Below, piece after piece: positions 7,113 through 17,686 of a stretch of 64,000 bases of DNA. Source of the DNA: Pseudoxanthomonas gei (GTDB taxonomy: Bacteria; Pseudomonadota; Gammaproteobacteria; Xanthomonadales; Xanthomonadaceae); NCBI RefSeq assembly GCF_010119615.1, contig NZ_QOVG01000004.1, forward strand, positions 268,531-332,530. Direction: 5' to 3'. Both the position numbers and the translations under genes were made by a program. Below the pieces are notes generated by a model. That model ran no database searches and was not told where the DNA came from. It was given only the letters and a program-made list of their open reading frames with translations. Position 1 is the first letter of the stretch. The number at the start of each line of letters is the position of its first letter.

Positions 7113-10100
7113 TCACCAGGCGAAGCGCATGCCCACCTGTCCGCTGACGATGCTTTCCAGCGCGCCGCCGTCCTGCCAGTTGGCACCGCCGAACACCGAC
7201 AGGCGACCGATGTCGACGTTCAAGCCCGCTTCAACCAGCGCGTTGGTGCCGTCGGCGCTGGTGCGGCCGGAGAAGTCGTCATTGATGGAGAAGCTGTTCT
7301 CGCCATCGAACTCGCGTACGGCGTTGATCGAGGCGTACGGTGTCCACACCGCGCTGCCGCTGGCGAAGCCCTGGCGGAACATCACGCCCGCACGCACGCG
7401 TGAGGAATCGCCGCCTTCGGACTGGAAGCTGGCCAACCGGCCCGGCAAGGCCTGGATGTCGTCCACGGTGATGCGCGTGTACTGCAGCTGCGGTTCGACC
7501 TTCAGGCCGTTGCCCAGCGTCCAGGCATAACCGGCTTCCAGGCTCACCGCATCGGCGTCGCCGCTGGTGCGTATCTGGCCGACGCTGGTGTTGAGCTTGG
7601 CGTCGAAGCTCATGCGGCGATACGAACCATCGAGGTAGAAACCCGACGGAGAGATCCAGGTGGCGTAGGCGCCGACCGAATCGCCTTCTATCCGGCTGCT
7701 GCCCTGGCCTTCGCCCAGCAGGTGCTGGCGCCCGTCGGCCTTGGCTGCGAGCAGGCCCAGGCTGAACTCATCGGAGAGAGCGAAGTCGGCGCCCACTTCG
7801 GTGCCGGAGTTGCGCTGGTCGAACGCGAAGTTGCCGTCCTGGCCGAAGTTGCTGGCGCTGTGCTGCGGACTGACCACGCCGCTGTCCTGGAACAGGCGCG
7901 CCCACATGGCCACCCCACCACGGCGGAAGGAGTCGATCACGCCCATGCGCTGGCGCCAGGTACCGACCTGGCTGCTCAGCAGGCTCTGCGCACCCGGGGC
8001 GATGGTCGCTGCCAATGTGCCCGAATCGCTCAGGCCACTGACTTTCATGCCCAGAGAGAACACGTCAGCGATCGCGTTGCTGGGATCGATGGCCGCTTCC
8101 AGTTCGGTGTCGTAGGTCAGGGTAAGGAAGCTCTGGTCCGGGTCGTAGCGCACTTCGCCCAGGGCGAAGGAGCTGGCGGTGGAATCGCCGGAGACATAGA
8201 CCAGAGGAATGTTCGCGTCCTTGGTCGTGGGCAGGGTCATCAGCGCCACGTTGATCTTGCTGGTGCTGCCGGAGACGACGTTGCCATTGACGTACAGCAG
8301 GTCGCTGCCGCTGTTGAGCCCGCTGACATCAAGGTTGATCGTCCCGTTACCGTCGAAGTCGCCGTTGAGGGTCAGGATGTCGTCGGCGGCGCCGTCGCGG
8401 AAGTCTATGATGCCGCTGTTGGTGAAGGCGATGGCGTTCTGTGCGCCCAGGTCGAGGGTGTTGTCGCCCGAGACCCGGATCAGCCCGCTACTGCTGAAGG
8501 CGTTGTCGAAGCTGGCCGCATCGCCCAGGCTGATGGCGGCGTTGTCCAGCAGGATCGTGCCCGCACTGGTGACGGTGTCGATGCCGGCGCCGAAGTCCGA
8601 GGAACCGGTGGCATGCCACAGGGCTCCGACGGCGTTGTCCAGCGTGTCGTTGCCCGCCTGGGTGGCCACGGCGCCGTTCAAGGTACCGGTGTTCTGGATC
8701 AGGTCGGTCGAGTCGCCGGTGCGCACGGCGATCCCGGCGCCCCCGGAGAAGGCGCTGATGGTGCCGCTGTTGACCAAGGTGGTGGCGGTGAGGCTGTCCA
8801 GCTGCACGCCCACGGCCAGGTCGGCGTCGGTGGCGTTGATGGTGCCGCTGTTGCTGAAGGCCACCGCGCCGGTGGAGGCGATGCGCGCACCGAACGTGTC
8901 GCCGCCGCCGATGAACTCGGCCTGCAGGATACCTGCGTTGCTCCCGCTCAATGCATCGCCGCTAAGGGACAGGGCGATGGCGGTGCCGCTGAGGCCCGTG
9001 GCCTGCACGACGACGACACTGTCTTCTCCCAGCACCGTGGCCACCGAGACGGCAGAGCCGAGCACGCCATTGGCGTACACCGCACCAGGGCCTGTCGCCA
9101 CCGCCTGGATGCGGCCATCGTTGGCGATGTTCACCGCACCGTTGGTGGCGACGCTGACGGCGGAGATGCCGTTGGCGGTCGCCGCGCCCGTGCCTTCGCC
9201 GGTGACCGAGGCCACGACGGAGATGGAGCCTGCGTTGGTAACGGTGATGATGCCTTCGCCGTTGCTTTCGCCGTCGAAGATTCCGTAATAGCCGCCGTCG
9301 TAATAGAAAGTATCGTGCTGGGCGCCGATACCGATCGCCAGCGCGGTGCCGTCTGCATAGACTGCTTCGGCCGATACCGTGATCGATCCAATATTGGTCA
9401 GCGCTATTTCGCTGACGTCTTCGTCAAGTGAGCCGTAGGTAGAGGCCATCATGCCCGCCGCCGTGGTGGCCCAGCCTTCCAAAGTCTGGCCTTCGGGGGT
9501 ATAGCCTTCACCCTTGGCCGACACGGTGATGATCCCGGCGTTGGTCGAGTCGATGTCGCCGTAGTCGCCGACCGTCAGAATGCCCGCAGCAAATGCGCCA
9601 CCCGAATAGTAGGAACCGTAGCGTTTCATCTCCGTTGAACTGCTGGAATGGACCGAAGCGGAAATCGTGCCGGCGTTGACGACAGTGATATCGCCCGCAT
9701 AGTAGCCGTGGTAGTGGCCGTGCCCACTGGCTGCCAGGATGCCGACGGCCGATCCGACGGTCGCGCCGCTGAAGCAAGCGTAGGCGAACGCAGCAGAATC
9801 GCAGGTTGCAGCGGTCGCCTCCGCCACGATATCGCCCGTGTTCTCCACGACGAGGTTATTCGTGAAACTCGTCGCCAGCACACCCATCGCCTTGACGCCA
9901 CCGCGGAAATCGTCTTCGTTGGTTCCGGCATGATTGATTGCCGAGATGGAGCCGCTGTTGCTGATGACGAGGTCGCTGCTGATCGGCGTGCCTCCAGTCA
10001 ACAACAGGTTATTGAAGCTTGTGGCCAGCACACCGTAAGCAAAGCCGCCTGCAGCCAGCGTCGTCACGTCTCCGGAGTTGCTTACGTATGCGCCCGACTC

Positions 10101-12713
10101 ATTATCGGAAAACGTTCGGATCCCTCTGGCGCCTTCTTGCGCCTGGACCCAGATGTCTCCGGTGTTGTCGACGATCGCACCGTTGTTGGGGCTGTTGTAC
10201 GAGTAGTCTTCCGCATAGCGGGAGTTGGGTGCACTCGCGAACACGCCTGTGCCGGTGCTGTGCAGACCTTCGCTGACGAGCCTGATATCTCCCGAGTTGC
10301 TGATTACGGCCTGCTGGTATTGTCCGTCCGCCTGCATTCCATAGGCAGCCTGCGCAGCGAGGATGGTGATGGCTCCGGAGTTCACGACAAGAGCGTCACC
10401 CGCGCCATCAGGGATGTTGTTTCCGGTAATGGTATTGGAGTTGTGCGGCGCTCCCGCGACCCCACGCATTCCTACGGCCAAGTCCACGTTGAAATAGTTG
10501 GTGTTCTCCTTGGCGGCCATTTCAATCGTGATGTCGCCTGAATTGACTAGACTCGCGTTCGAAGCGGTGGACCAGGACAACATGCCAAAATTAACGGAGT
10601 TGAGGCCGGAGGAGAAAATGTCGATAGTGCCGGAATTTTCCACCACCGAATCACCACCGAAGAAGTAGTTCATCGTGCGGATGCCGTACGAATTGTGCTG
10701 GGACGTGACGTCAATGCTTCCTGAGTTGCTTACATCGATTCCGGCCGCATTCAAGGACGTTGCCGCAATACCAGTACCTGCCGGGATTGTCGCCGAGCAG
10801 TAGCAGTTCCCGGTCTGGATGACCTTGATCGAGCCGGCATTGTCGACTGATGCACGGAAATCGCCGTAGGTGACCTGTGCTTCGATACCGAACGCGTTGA
10901 GTCCCCTCACCAACAACTGCCCCGTTTGCGAGTTGTTTACCACTACGTCGCCATACGTGGCCACGGCAATGATGCCCTTGGCGAGCCAGGCGCCGCCGAC
11001 ATCGACGATGCCGCTGTTGTTTACGGTGGTCCCGGCGTAGCTGAAGGCCTGGAGGCCCCTGATCGTATTGATATCTTCTACCCGGCCCAAGAGGATTTGA
11101 TTTTGCACTGAAAGATGCCCGGTGTTCTCCACCGTCGCCAGCCCGGTCGAGGAGACTGCGCTCAGACCCAGTGCGTTACTGAACAGTCGAGCGGCGACGG
11201 CTACGTCTCCGGTGTTGGTGACGCTGGCGTCGCCGCCCGAGGCCAACGCCCTGATGCCTGCGCCGTCACCATAGATCGACGAGGAAACGATCCTGCCGTC
11301 GTTGGCAACGCTGGCGTTCCCGTCCAAAGCTTGCGCAATGAGCCCCGTCGAACTTGAGTAAGGGTCAAAGCTCACTCCGACGGATCGCACGTAGCCGGCT
11401 ACCCCATTGGTGATGGAGGCATCGCCGGTTTGCGCCACGGCAATGGCGGCGATCGTCGCGCCCGAATAGGAACCGGCCAGCAGGTAGCCGTTGTTGACGA
11501 TCGTGCTGCCGGTACCGGAGTAGGCGGCCATGCCGATGACGGTGCTCTGGCCTACACGGCCGATCAGCTGGATGAAGCCGGCGTTGTCGACCGAAGCGGC
11601 GCCGTCGACCGAATCGGCCTGCATGCCCACAAGATCCTCGGTTCCGGAGGTGTAGCCGAAGATGGAGCCGGTGGCGCCGTTGCTCACGCTGGCGTCGCCC
11701 TCATAGGTCGACGCCAAGGCGCCGGTGATCGAACCAGCGGTCGAGTGGACGGTGATGGTGCCGCTATTCGCGATGTCGCTGCCGAGCAGGCCGGAGGCCT
11801 GGATGCCAAAGCTCTGATCCTCGCCACCGAAAGCGGTGATGGATCCGGAGTTGTCGACACTGGCGCTGCCGTTGGTGGAAGACGCCAGTACGGCGATGCC
11901 CTGGTAATAGGTGGCGTTGGCGGTGATAGAACCGCTGTTGGTGACAGTGGCATCGCCGTTGTAGGCCTGGTCCAGCACGCCGATGGCCGCGCCATGTACG
12001 GACGTGGCGGTAATCGCGCCTTCGTTGGAAAACGTTCCAGCGCTGGTCGCGAAGCTCAGGATGCCGATGGCATTGCCGTCCTGGGCGGTGGCGGTGATGG
12101 TTCCCGTCGCCAGATTGTCGATCAGGACATCGCCGCCGCTCGAATAGGTGTTGATGGCGGTAACGTCGTAAATGCCCGCGCTGTAGGCGAAGATCTCACC
12201 GCTGTTGCTGATCGAAATATCGCCGTTGGCGTACACATCCAGGGCCATGGCGCCATCGGTGGTGACGTTGGTGGTGATAGTGCCCTGGTTGTCAATGGTG
12301 GCCGAGGTGGTGCCGAACACCAGCATGCCGCTGGCGCCGTCGGTGGCGATGTCGGCGAAGCTGGTCACGCCGACAGTGCCGCCCCAGGTCGCTTCCACGC
12401 CCGTCTGCCCGGCCAGCGGCGTCACGCTGGTGGGCTCTTCGTCGCCGAGGACCAGGGTCATGTCCACCACCGGCACGACCGGCCCATCGGGTGCCGTGGT
12501 GAAGAACTCCCCATTGCAGGACAGTGTGTTGGGCGCGGTCATGTCGCAGGTGCCGGCGAGCGCGCTGCCGCTACCCATCAGCGCAAGCAGGGTGCCGGAA
12601 ACGGCCAGGACCGAGCGAACGGCGCCGGCGATCGGGGTGATCGCCAGACGTTTCCGGCGAGCCGAGTGACCGTTGCCGGAAGTGACGCCCACGTTCGCTG
12701 CTGACTGCTTCAT
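7113..12713 (-). CDS. Giant autotransporter with beta-solenoid passenger
   Basis: A 1866-aa type Va secreted/surface protein. The N-terminus is a long signal sequence (charged ~25 residues, then a hydrophobic core ending GSALAGT). The passenger, to about residue 1600, is made of imperfect repeats of the form NSGxI-hydrophobic-A/G, typical of right-handed beta-helices that pass through the outer membrane and stay at the surface. The last ~270 residues form a 12-strand autotransporter barrel (from WARLFQDSGV) ending in the terminal-Phe-like signature GMRFAW. Only one Cys pair near the N-terminus and a few in the passenger are seen. Adhesin or biofilm function is plausible, but no catalytic motif is visible. 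The signal sequence and barrel fix the reading frame. Upstream lies the serine protease gene, same strand, 169 bp away. Confidence 0.93.
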   Translation of the reverse strand: MKQSAANVGVTSGNGHSARRKRLAITPIAGAVRSVLAVSGTLLALMGSGSALAGTCDMTAPNTLSCNGEFFTTAPDGPVVPVVDMTLVLGDEEPTSVTPLAGQTGVEATWGGTVGVTSFADIATDGASGMLVFGTTSATIDNQGTITTNVTTDGAMALDVYANGDISISNSGEIFAYSAGIYDVTAINTYSSGGDVLIDNLATGTITATAQDGNAIGILSFATSAGTFSNEGAITATSVHGAAIGVLDQAYNGDATVTNSGSITANATYYQGIAVLASSTNGSASVDNSGSITAFGGEDQSFGIQASGLLGSDIANSGTITVHSTAGSITGALASTYEGDASVSNGATGSIFGYTSGTEDLVGMQADSVDGAASVDNAGFIQLIGRVGQSTVIGMAAYSGTGSTIVNNGYLLAGSYSGATIAAIAVAQTGDASITNGVAGYVRSVGVSFDPYSSSTGLIAQALDGNASVANDGRIVSSSIYGDGAGIRALASGGDASVTNTGDVAVAARLFSNALGLSAVSSTGLATVENTGHLSVQNQILLGRVEDINTIRGLQAFSYAGTTVNNSGIVDVGGAWLAKGIIAVATYGDVVVNNSQTGQLLVRGLNAFGIEAQVTYGDFRASVDNAGSIKVIQTGNCYCSATIPAGTGIAATSLNAAGIDVSNSGSIDVTSQHNSYGIRTMNYFFGGDSVVENSGTIDIFSSGLNSVNFGMLSWSTASNASLVNSGDITIEMAAKENTNYFNVDLAVGMRGVAGAPHNSNTITGNNIPDGAGDALVVNSGAITILAAQAAYGMQADGQYQQAVISNSGDIRLVSEGLHSTGTGVFASAPNSRYAEDYSYNSPNNGAIVDNTGDIWVQAQEGARGIRTFSDNESGAYVSNSGDVTTLAAGGFAYGVLATSFNNLLLTGGTPISSDLVISNSGSISAINHAGTNEDDFRGGVKAMGVLATSFTNNLVVENTGDIVAEATAATCDSAAFAYACFSGATVGSAVGILAASGHGHYHGYYAGDITVVNAGTISASVHSSSSTEMKRYGSYYSGGAFAAGILTVGDYGDIDSTNAGIITVSAKGEGYTPEGQTLEGWATTAAGMMASTYGSLDEDVSEIALTNIGSITVSAEAVYADGTALAIGIGAQHDTFYYDGGYYGIFDGESNGEGIITVTNAGSISVVASVTGEGTGAATANGISAVSVATNGAVNIANDGRIQAVATGPGAVYANGVLGSAVSVATVLGEDSVVVVQATGLSGTAIALSLSGDALSGSNAGILQAEFIGGGDTFGARIASTGAVAFSNSGTINATDADLAVGVQLDSLTATTLVNSGTISAFSGGAGIAVRTGDSTDLIQNTGTLNGAVATQAGNDTLDNAVGALWHATGSSDFGAGIDTVTSAGTILLDNAAISLGDAASFDNAFSSSGLIRVSGDNTLDLGAQNAIAFTNSGIIDFRDGAADDILTLNGDFDGNGTINLDVSGLNSGSDLLYVNGNVVSGSTSKINVALMTLPTTKDANIPLVYVSGDSTASSFALGEVRYDPDQSFLTLTYDTELEAAIDPSNAIADVFSLGMKVSGLSDSGTLAATIAPGAQSLLSSQVGTWRQRMGVIDSFRRGGVAMWARLFQDSGVVSPQHSASNFGQDGNFAFDQRNSGTEVGADFALSDEFSLGLLAAKADGRQHLLGEGQGSSRIEGDSVGAYATWISPSGFYLDGSYRRMSFDAKLNTSVGQIRTSGDADAVSLEAGYAWTLGNGLKVEPQLQYTRITVDDIQALPGRLASFQSEGGDSSRVRAGVMFRQGFASGSAVWTPYASINAVREFDGENSFSINDDFSGRTSADGTNALVEAGLNVDIGRLSVFGGANWQDGGALESIVSGQVGMRFAW

Positions 12714-12882
12714 TGGTTCGGATCTCGAATAATTAGGTGAATTCGGATCTGGCGCGCTCTTCTCGAATGCGGCCAGGCTTGCAGAAGAACATCACTTTCA
12801 TTGACGACAGGCACGGCTCGCCGACGTTTCCCGCAACGTCGGCGCCAAATCGCTGAAGCCGGTGGGTCAACTGTCCCTACGA

Positions 12883-14373
12883 TCAGCGGATCGTTAAGGT
12901 CTTGCTTCGGCTTTCGGTGTAGTCCGCGTTGTCCGTAACGGTCTCCGTTACGGTATAGACGCCACTGCGTGGATATACATGCGTCGGCTTGGCTACGCTG
13001 GATTTCCCGCCATCGCCGAAATCCCAGGACCTGCTGACGATCGAGCCCGAGTTGCTTGTTGATGTATCGGCGAACCTTGCGATCAGCCCGGTGCTGGTGG
13101 CGGTGAAGTCCACGAAGACCGGACCATTGATGGTGTTGAATGCCCTCGAGAACAACAGCAGGTTGGGCGAACCCGACGCATTGGCCACCTTGTTCCGGCT
13201 GCTGGCATTGAGGATCGCGGCCGTGGTGCGCGCCGGGGTCGCATTGGGCTCCAGGGCGAGAAACAGCGCGGCGGCGCCCGCCACGTGCGGTGAGGCCATC
13301 GAAGTGCCGTCGAGGATGTTGGTCGAATCCGGAGTCGTGTTGCCGGCCGACTTGATGCCCACGCCAGGGGCGAATAAATCCACGCAGCTTCCGAAATTGG
13401 AGAAACCTGCGCGGGCATCGGTAGCGCTGGTAGCGCCGACCGTGATGGCTGCGGGGGCTCGGGCTGGCGAAAAGCCGCATGCGTCGGCGCCGTTGTTTCC
13501 GGCGGCGACCACGGTCACCACGCCGGAAGCGACCAGCCTGCCGATGGCATCGTCCAGCGCCTGCGATGCGCCACCACCCAGGCTAAGGTTCGCCACGGCG
13601 GGATTGACGTGATTGGCGGCAACCCAGTCGACCCCTGCGATGACCTCGGAGTAGGTGCCCTCACCACCGCAACCGAGCACCCGCACCGGATGCAACTGCA
13701 CTTGCTTGGCGACGCCCCAGGTGGCGCCGCCTACGGTCCCGGCCACATGGGTGCCGTGGTAGTGACAGTCCACGGTGCCGTTGCCATCGTTCACGGCACT
13801 GAAACCTCCACTGACACGGCCGCCGAAATCCTTGTTCGCCGGGTAGATGCCGGTGTCGATGATGTAGGCATGCACCGTGGCGGCGGTGGTGACGTAGGAA
13901 TATGCGTTGTCCAAGGGAAGGTTGCGCTGGTCGACGCGGTCCAGTCCCCAGGTCGGCCGGGTCTGGGTCTCCGCTATGCGTACGACGCCGTCTTCCTCCA
14001 CGTAGGCCACTCGCGGATCGGCGACCAGGTTGGCAAGCGACTTGTCCGAGGCTTTGACCACGAAACCGCGCAAAGCCGCGTCATAGGACCGCAGGACACG
14101 CACGCCGTAGCTCCGGCCCATCTGTCCGGCGACTGCGCCGGTGCTGGGTTTCCGCGACGTCTCCAGCTTGGTCCCGGATGCGGATTCCTTCAGCACCACG
14201 ATGTATTGCCCAGGCACCGGCTCCTTGGCGAACCGCAATTCGCCCGCCGCGGCCGTGAACGACAACGACAGGGCGATCGCCGCTGCCAGCGCGCAAGAGC
14301 GAATCCCCTGCCCGGCGGCATTCGTGTGCACTTGTCCATTGGCGCGGAAACGGCGTGGTGTGGTGGCGGTCAT
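12883..14373 (-). CDS. Secreted S8 (subtilisin-like) serine protease with PKD domain
   Basis: A 496-aa preproprotease. Signal peptide ([20 protein letters not shown]), then an inhibitor-I9 propeptide ([13 protein letters not shown]...GFVVKAS), then a proteinase-K-type S8 domain with Asp in AYIIDTGI, His in [11 protein letters not shown] and Ser in [17 protein letters not shown]-terminal PKD-like domain ([10 protein letters not shown]...[13 protein letters not shown]) follows. ATG 14373 is chosen because the exported protein starts naturally there; ATG 14409 is an alternative. It lies upstream of the autotransporter on the same strand, so the protease could process that passenger, but this is speculation. 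Confidence 0.95.
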   Translation of the reverse strand: MTATTPRRFRANGQVHTNAAGQGIRSCALAAAIALSLSFTAAAGELRFAKEPVPGQYIVVLKESASGTKLETSRKPSTGAVAGQMGRSYGVRVLRSYDAALRGFVVKASDKSLANLVADPRVAYVEEDGVVRIAETQTRPTWGLDRVDQRNLPLDNAYSYVTTAATVHAYIIDTGIYPANKDFGGRVSGGFSAVNDGNGTVDCHYHGTHVAGTVGGATWGVAKQVQLHPVRVLGCGGEGTYSEVIAGVDWVAANHVNPAVANLSLGGGASQALDDAIGRLVASGVVTVVAAGNNGADACGFSPARAPAAITVGATSATDARAGFSNFGSCVDLFAPGVGIKSAGNTTPDSTNILDGTSMASPHVAGAAALFLALEPNATPARTTAAILNASSRNKVANASGSPNLLLFSRAFNTINGPVFVDFTATSTGLIARFADTSTSNSGSIVSRSWDFGDGGKSSVAKPTHVYPRSGVYTVTETVTDNADYTESRSKTLTIR

Positions 14374-14671
14374 GTGGGTTCCAGGTAAAGAGACGAGGGG
14401 CTGATGCATCGAGGCCCGCACACTATTCCACCGTCCGCCCACAGGCACATCACCAGAACGAGTGGTGGCTCCGCTTGCCGATGTCCACTCACTACAAAGA
14501 GTAGTACTGGAAACGGACGTGGCGCGTTAGCCTGCTTCCTGCGTGACGAAACGGAGCGTCCGCGCCCGGATTTCCCATCGCATCCGTTCCCCCACCACAC
14601 CAACTGCCATCCGTTCGGCCGGCTATATACTCGCCGTGCTGCCGAGGCACCCCGCTAAAGGCGATGTTGCG

Positions 14672-17600
14672 ATGACCCACTGGCTGACCCATCGACTGCC
14701 GTTACTGGCATTGGGGCTGCTATGTCTGGCCGGGACGATTCAACCCGCCAGCGCGCTGGATCCGCGAAAGGCCCTGACCCAGTACGTGCATACCGTGTGG
14801 CGCACGGACGATGGCTTGCCGCAGAACTCGGTCACCAAGATCCTCCAGACCAGGGACGGTTTCCTGTGGGTCGGCACCCAGGCCGGACTGGCGCGCTTCG
14901 ACGGCGTGCGCTTCACCACCTTCGACCACACCAATACGCCGGTGTTTCGCGACGACTTCATCTCCGACCTGGTCGAAGACCGCCACGGCACGCTGTGGAT
15001 AGCCACTTGGAGCGATGGGGCCTTCACCTACCGCGACGGACGCTTCGCGCGCGTGGCCGGGATCGGATCGCGTTCGGGCATGAGGCTGGCGGTCGCTGCC
15101 GACGACAGCATCTGGATCGGCGGCCACGACGGCTTGAGGAAAGTCCGCAATGGCGTCGTGATCAAGGCGTACACGATGAAAGACGGTTTGCTCTCCAACG
15201 AGATCAGGGGCATCGTCGTCGACAAGGATCGTTCGGTCTGGTTCGGCAGCCTGGCCGGGCTGCACCGTCTCGGCGACGGCAAGATCCAGACTTTCACCAG
15301 CAAGGACGGCCTGCCCAACAACGAAGTGACCAGCTTGTTCAAGACCGCCGACGGCGTCCTGTGGGTCAAGACCCGTAACGCGGACATCGCACGATGGAGC
15401 CATGGCCGCTTCGAACCATGGAATATCGAAGGCGTCGCCGGCGGCACCGTACGCGACGTACTTGTCGACCGGGATGCGAATTTCTGGCTGGCCAGCGGCA
15501 GCGAAGGGCTGTTGCGACACAGGGAACGGCGCACGAGCCGGTTCGATGCCGCCGACGGATTGAGCAGCGATGCGGCCACCTGCATGTACGAAGACCGCGA
15601 TGGAAATCTCTGGGTCGGGACCAATGCCGGCGGATTGAACAGGTTCCGGGATGGAAGTTTCACCACCTACGCGAAAGAAGAAGGTCTTTCGGCCGACCAG
15701 ACCACTTCGGTGCTGCAGGATCGCGCCGGCGACATCTGGGTGAGCGCGATCGATGGGCTCAACCAGTTCCATGGAAACGGAATCCGCAACCTCAGGAGCA
15801 CAGACAAACGGCTGGATACCTGGTCGATGTGGGAAGGCCGCGGCCCCGCTCTGCTGGTCGGTACGTCCAGCAACGGCGTGCTGGAGCTGAAGGACGGAAA
15901 GCTGGCTCGGAAGTTCTCCGCCCGCCAAGGCGTACCCGCTTACCACGTCAGTGGCATCCTCTCCGACGACGCCGACAGCATCTGGGTGGCGACGCGAGGA
16001 GGCGGCCTTGCGCAAATCGCTGGAGCAAAGACCACCCTGTTCACCCGGGCGCAGGGACTGAACAGCGACAGCCTGTACGCGCTGGCGGATGCTGGAGACG
16101 GATCCCTCTGGATCGGAAGCGACAACGGACTCAACCGCCTCAAGGACGGCCGCATCGGCAACCACTCGAAAACCGGTAATCTTGCTGGAGCGGTAGTCAT
16201 TTCGCTTTATCAGGACAGCAGGCGCGCACTGTGGATCGGGACCTTCGGGCGAGGACTGTTCCGCCTGGAGAATTCGCGCCTCACCCAGTACACGACCCAC
16301 CAGGGACTACGGGACGACACCGTCAACAGTATCGTCGAGGACGCCAGCGGCAACCTGTGGGTCGGCACGGACCACGTGATCGCGCGCCTTCCGCGGCAAG
16401 GCCTTGATGCTGTCGCCGCCGGCTCGCTCGCATCGCTGACGCCCACGGTGTTCGGCAAGGCCGATGGAATGAAGAGTGCCGAAACCACCGGCGGCACCCA
16501 TCCGTCGGCATGGCGCGCGAGGGATGGCCGCCTGTGGTTCCCCACCAACCGGGGCGTAGTGGTGGTCGATCCCTCGCAACCCTCGTTCCCGGTAGCTGCG
16601 CCGCGTGCGCGTATCGAGCAGATGTTTGCTGACGAAGCCTCCGTCGACAACGCGCAGGCGGTATCGTTGCCGGCAGGAACGCGCCGCCTGGAGATCCATT
16701 ACACCGCTCCCAATCTTTCCTCCCCCGAGCGCACCCAGTTCCGCTATCGGCTGGACGGCTTCGACGACGAATGGGTGCAGGGCGGCACGCAGCGGGTGGC
16801 CAACTACACCAATCTCTCGCCCGGGCATTACTCGTTCCGGGTGAGCGCCCGAATAGAGAACGGAGCCTGGGATCCGCAGGAAGCCACGCTGGGTTTCGAC
16901 CTGGCCCCGCAGTTCTGGCAGACCTGGTGGTTCCGCCTGTTGTGCGCGCTGGCAGCGCTGTCGGTGATATGGGCCATTTATCGCCTGCGCGTCGGCTGGC
17001 TGCATGCGCGGGCCGCGGTCATGGAAGAGCGCCAGCGCATAGGCAGCGAAATCCACGACAGCCTGGCCCAGGGACTGAGCGGCATCATTTTCCAGACCGA
17101 GGCCGCGTTGCTCAGCATGCCGCCCGGCATCGCTTCCACACGGGTGGTATCGGCACGTGAGCTGGCCAAGAGCAGCCTGGACGATGCCCGTTACTCGGTG
17201 TGGGAACTGAGCCCTCCCGTGCTTGACCAGAAGGATCTTTCCGAATCCATCCCTTCGATGGCCAGGCAACTCACACATGGCCAGGTGGACGACCTGGAAA
17301 TCAATTTTTCCGGCAAGGCCTGGGCGACCCGTCCGGAAGCCAACCATCATTTGGTGATGATCACCCAGGAGGCGATTTCGAACGCCATCCAGCATGGTCA
17401 TGCCCGCAAGATCGTCATCAGGCTGGCCTACGAGGCCAATGGCCTGCATCTGTCGGTGGCGGACAACGGCGTGGGATTCACCCCGGTCGCGGCCGTCAGC
17501 ACGCGCGAGCGCGGTTACGGCATGAGGAACATGCGCCATCGCGCGGCGGCGCTTGGCGGCACGCTGGATTTCTTCAGCGAACCGGGAGAAGGCACGCGGA

Positions 17601-17686
17601 TCTCCCTGCGCGTTCCCAGGGCGGGAAAGTTGGAGAAGGCATGGCGCCTGCTGCTCGGAAAATCCATCGCAAGGGTAGAAGCATGA
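14672..17686 (+). CDS. Hybrid-length sensor histidine kinase with periplasmic two-component propellers
   Basis: A 1004-aa membrane kinase. A signal peptide (to ~residue 30, ending ASALDP) precedes many Reg_prop blades (DGLPQN, RDGFLWVGTQAGLARFDG and similar) that form a periplasmic propeller, then a Y_Y_Y domain (YRLDGFDDEW...YTNLSPGHYSF). One transmembrane helix (RLLCALAALSVIWAIY) leads to a HisKA_3 dimerisation/phospho-acceptor helix (RQRIGSEIHDSLAQGL) and a HATPase domain (N-box NAIQHG, DNGVGF). There is no receiver domain. ATG 14672 starts a clean signal peptide. The stop overlaps the next gene's start (ATGA), so kinase and regulator are coupled. The ligand is unknown. Confidence 0.94.
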   Translation: MTHWLTHRLPLLALGLLCLAGTIQPASALDPRKALTQYVHTVWRTDDGLPQNSVTKILQTRDGFLWVGTQAGLARFDGVRFTTFDHTNTPVFRDDFISDLVEDRHGTLWIATWSDGAFTYRDGRFARVAGIGSRSGMRLAVAADDSIWIGGHDGLRKVRNGVVIKAYTMKDGLLSNEIRGIVVDKDRSVWFGSLAGLHRLGDGKIQTFTSKDGLPNNEVTSLFKTADGVLWVKTRNADIARWSHGRFEPWNIEGVAGGTVRDVLVDRDANFWLASGSEGLLRHRERRTSRFDAADGLSSDAATCMYEDRDGNLWVGTNAGGLNRFRDGSFTTYAKEEGLSADQTTSVLQDRAGDIWVSAIDGLNQFHGNGIRNLRSTDKRLDTWSMWEGRGPALLVGTSSNGVLELKDGKLARKFSARQGVPAYHVSGILSDDADSIWVATRGGGLAQIAGAKTTLFTRAQGLNSDSLYALADAGDGSLWIGSDNGLNRLKDGRIGNHSKTGNLAGAVVISLYQDSRRALWIGTFGRGLFRLENSRLTQYTTHQGLRDDTVNSIVEDASGNLWVGTDHVIARLPRQGLDAVAAGSLASLTPTVFGKADGMKSAETTGGTHPSAWRARDGRLWFPTNRGVVVVDPSQPSFPVAAPRARIEQMFADEASVDNAQAVSLPAGTRRLEIHYTAPNLSSPERTQFRYRLDGFDDEWVQGGTQRVANYTNLSPGHYSFRVSARIENGAWDPQEATLGFDLAPQFWQTWWFRLLCALAALSVIWAIYRLRVGWLHARAAVMEERQRIGSEIHDSLAQGLSGIIFQTEAALLSMPPGIASTRVVSARELAKSSLDDARYSVWELSPPVLDQKDLSESIPSMARQLTHGQVDDLEINFSGKAWATRPEANHHLVMITQEAISNAIQHGHARKIVIRLAYEANGLHLSVADNGVGFTPVAAVSTRERGYGMRNMRHRAAALGGTLDFFSEPGEGTRISLRVPRAGKLEKAWRLLLGKSIARVEA

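Noticed and set aside
6690..7116. Low-complexity frames (EQEHQEQSKSTRSRARAPGA-like) over the 20-bp minisatellite
   Set aside because: A 20-bp period shifts frame each unit, so the peptide repeats are only the sequence read in three phases; no start signals.
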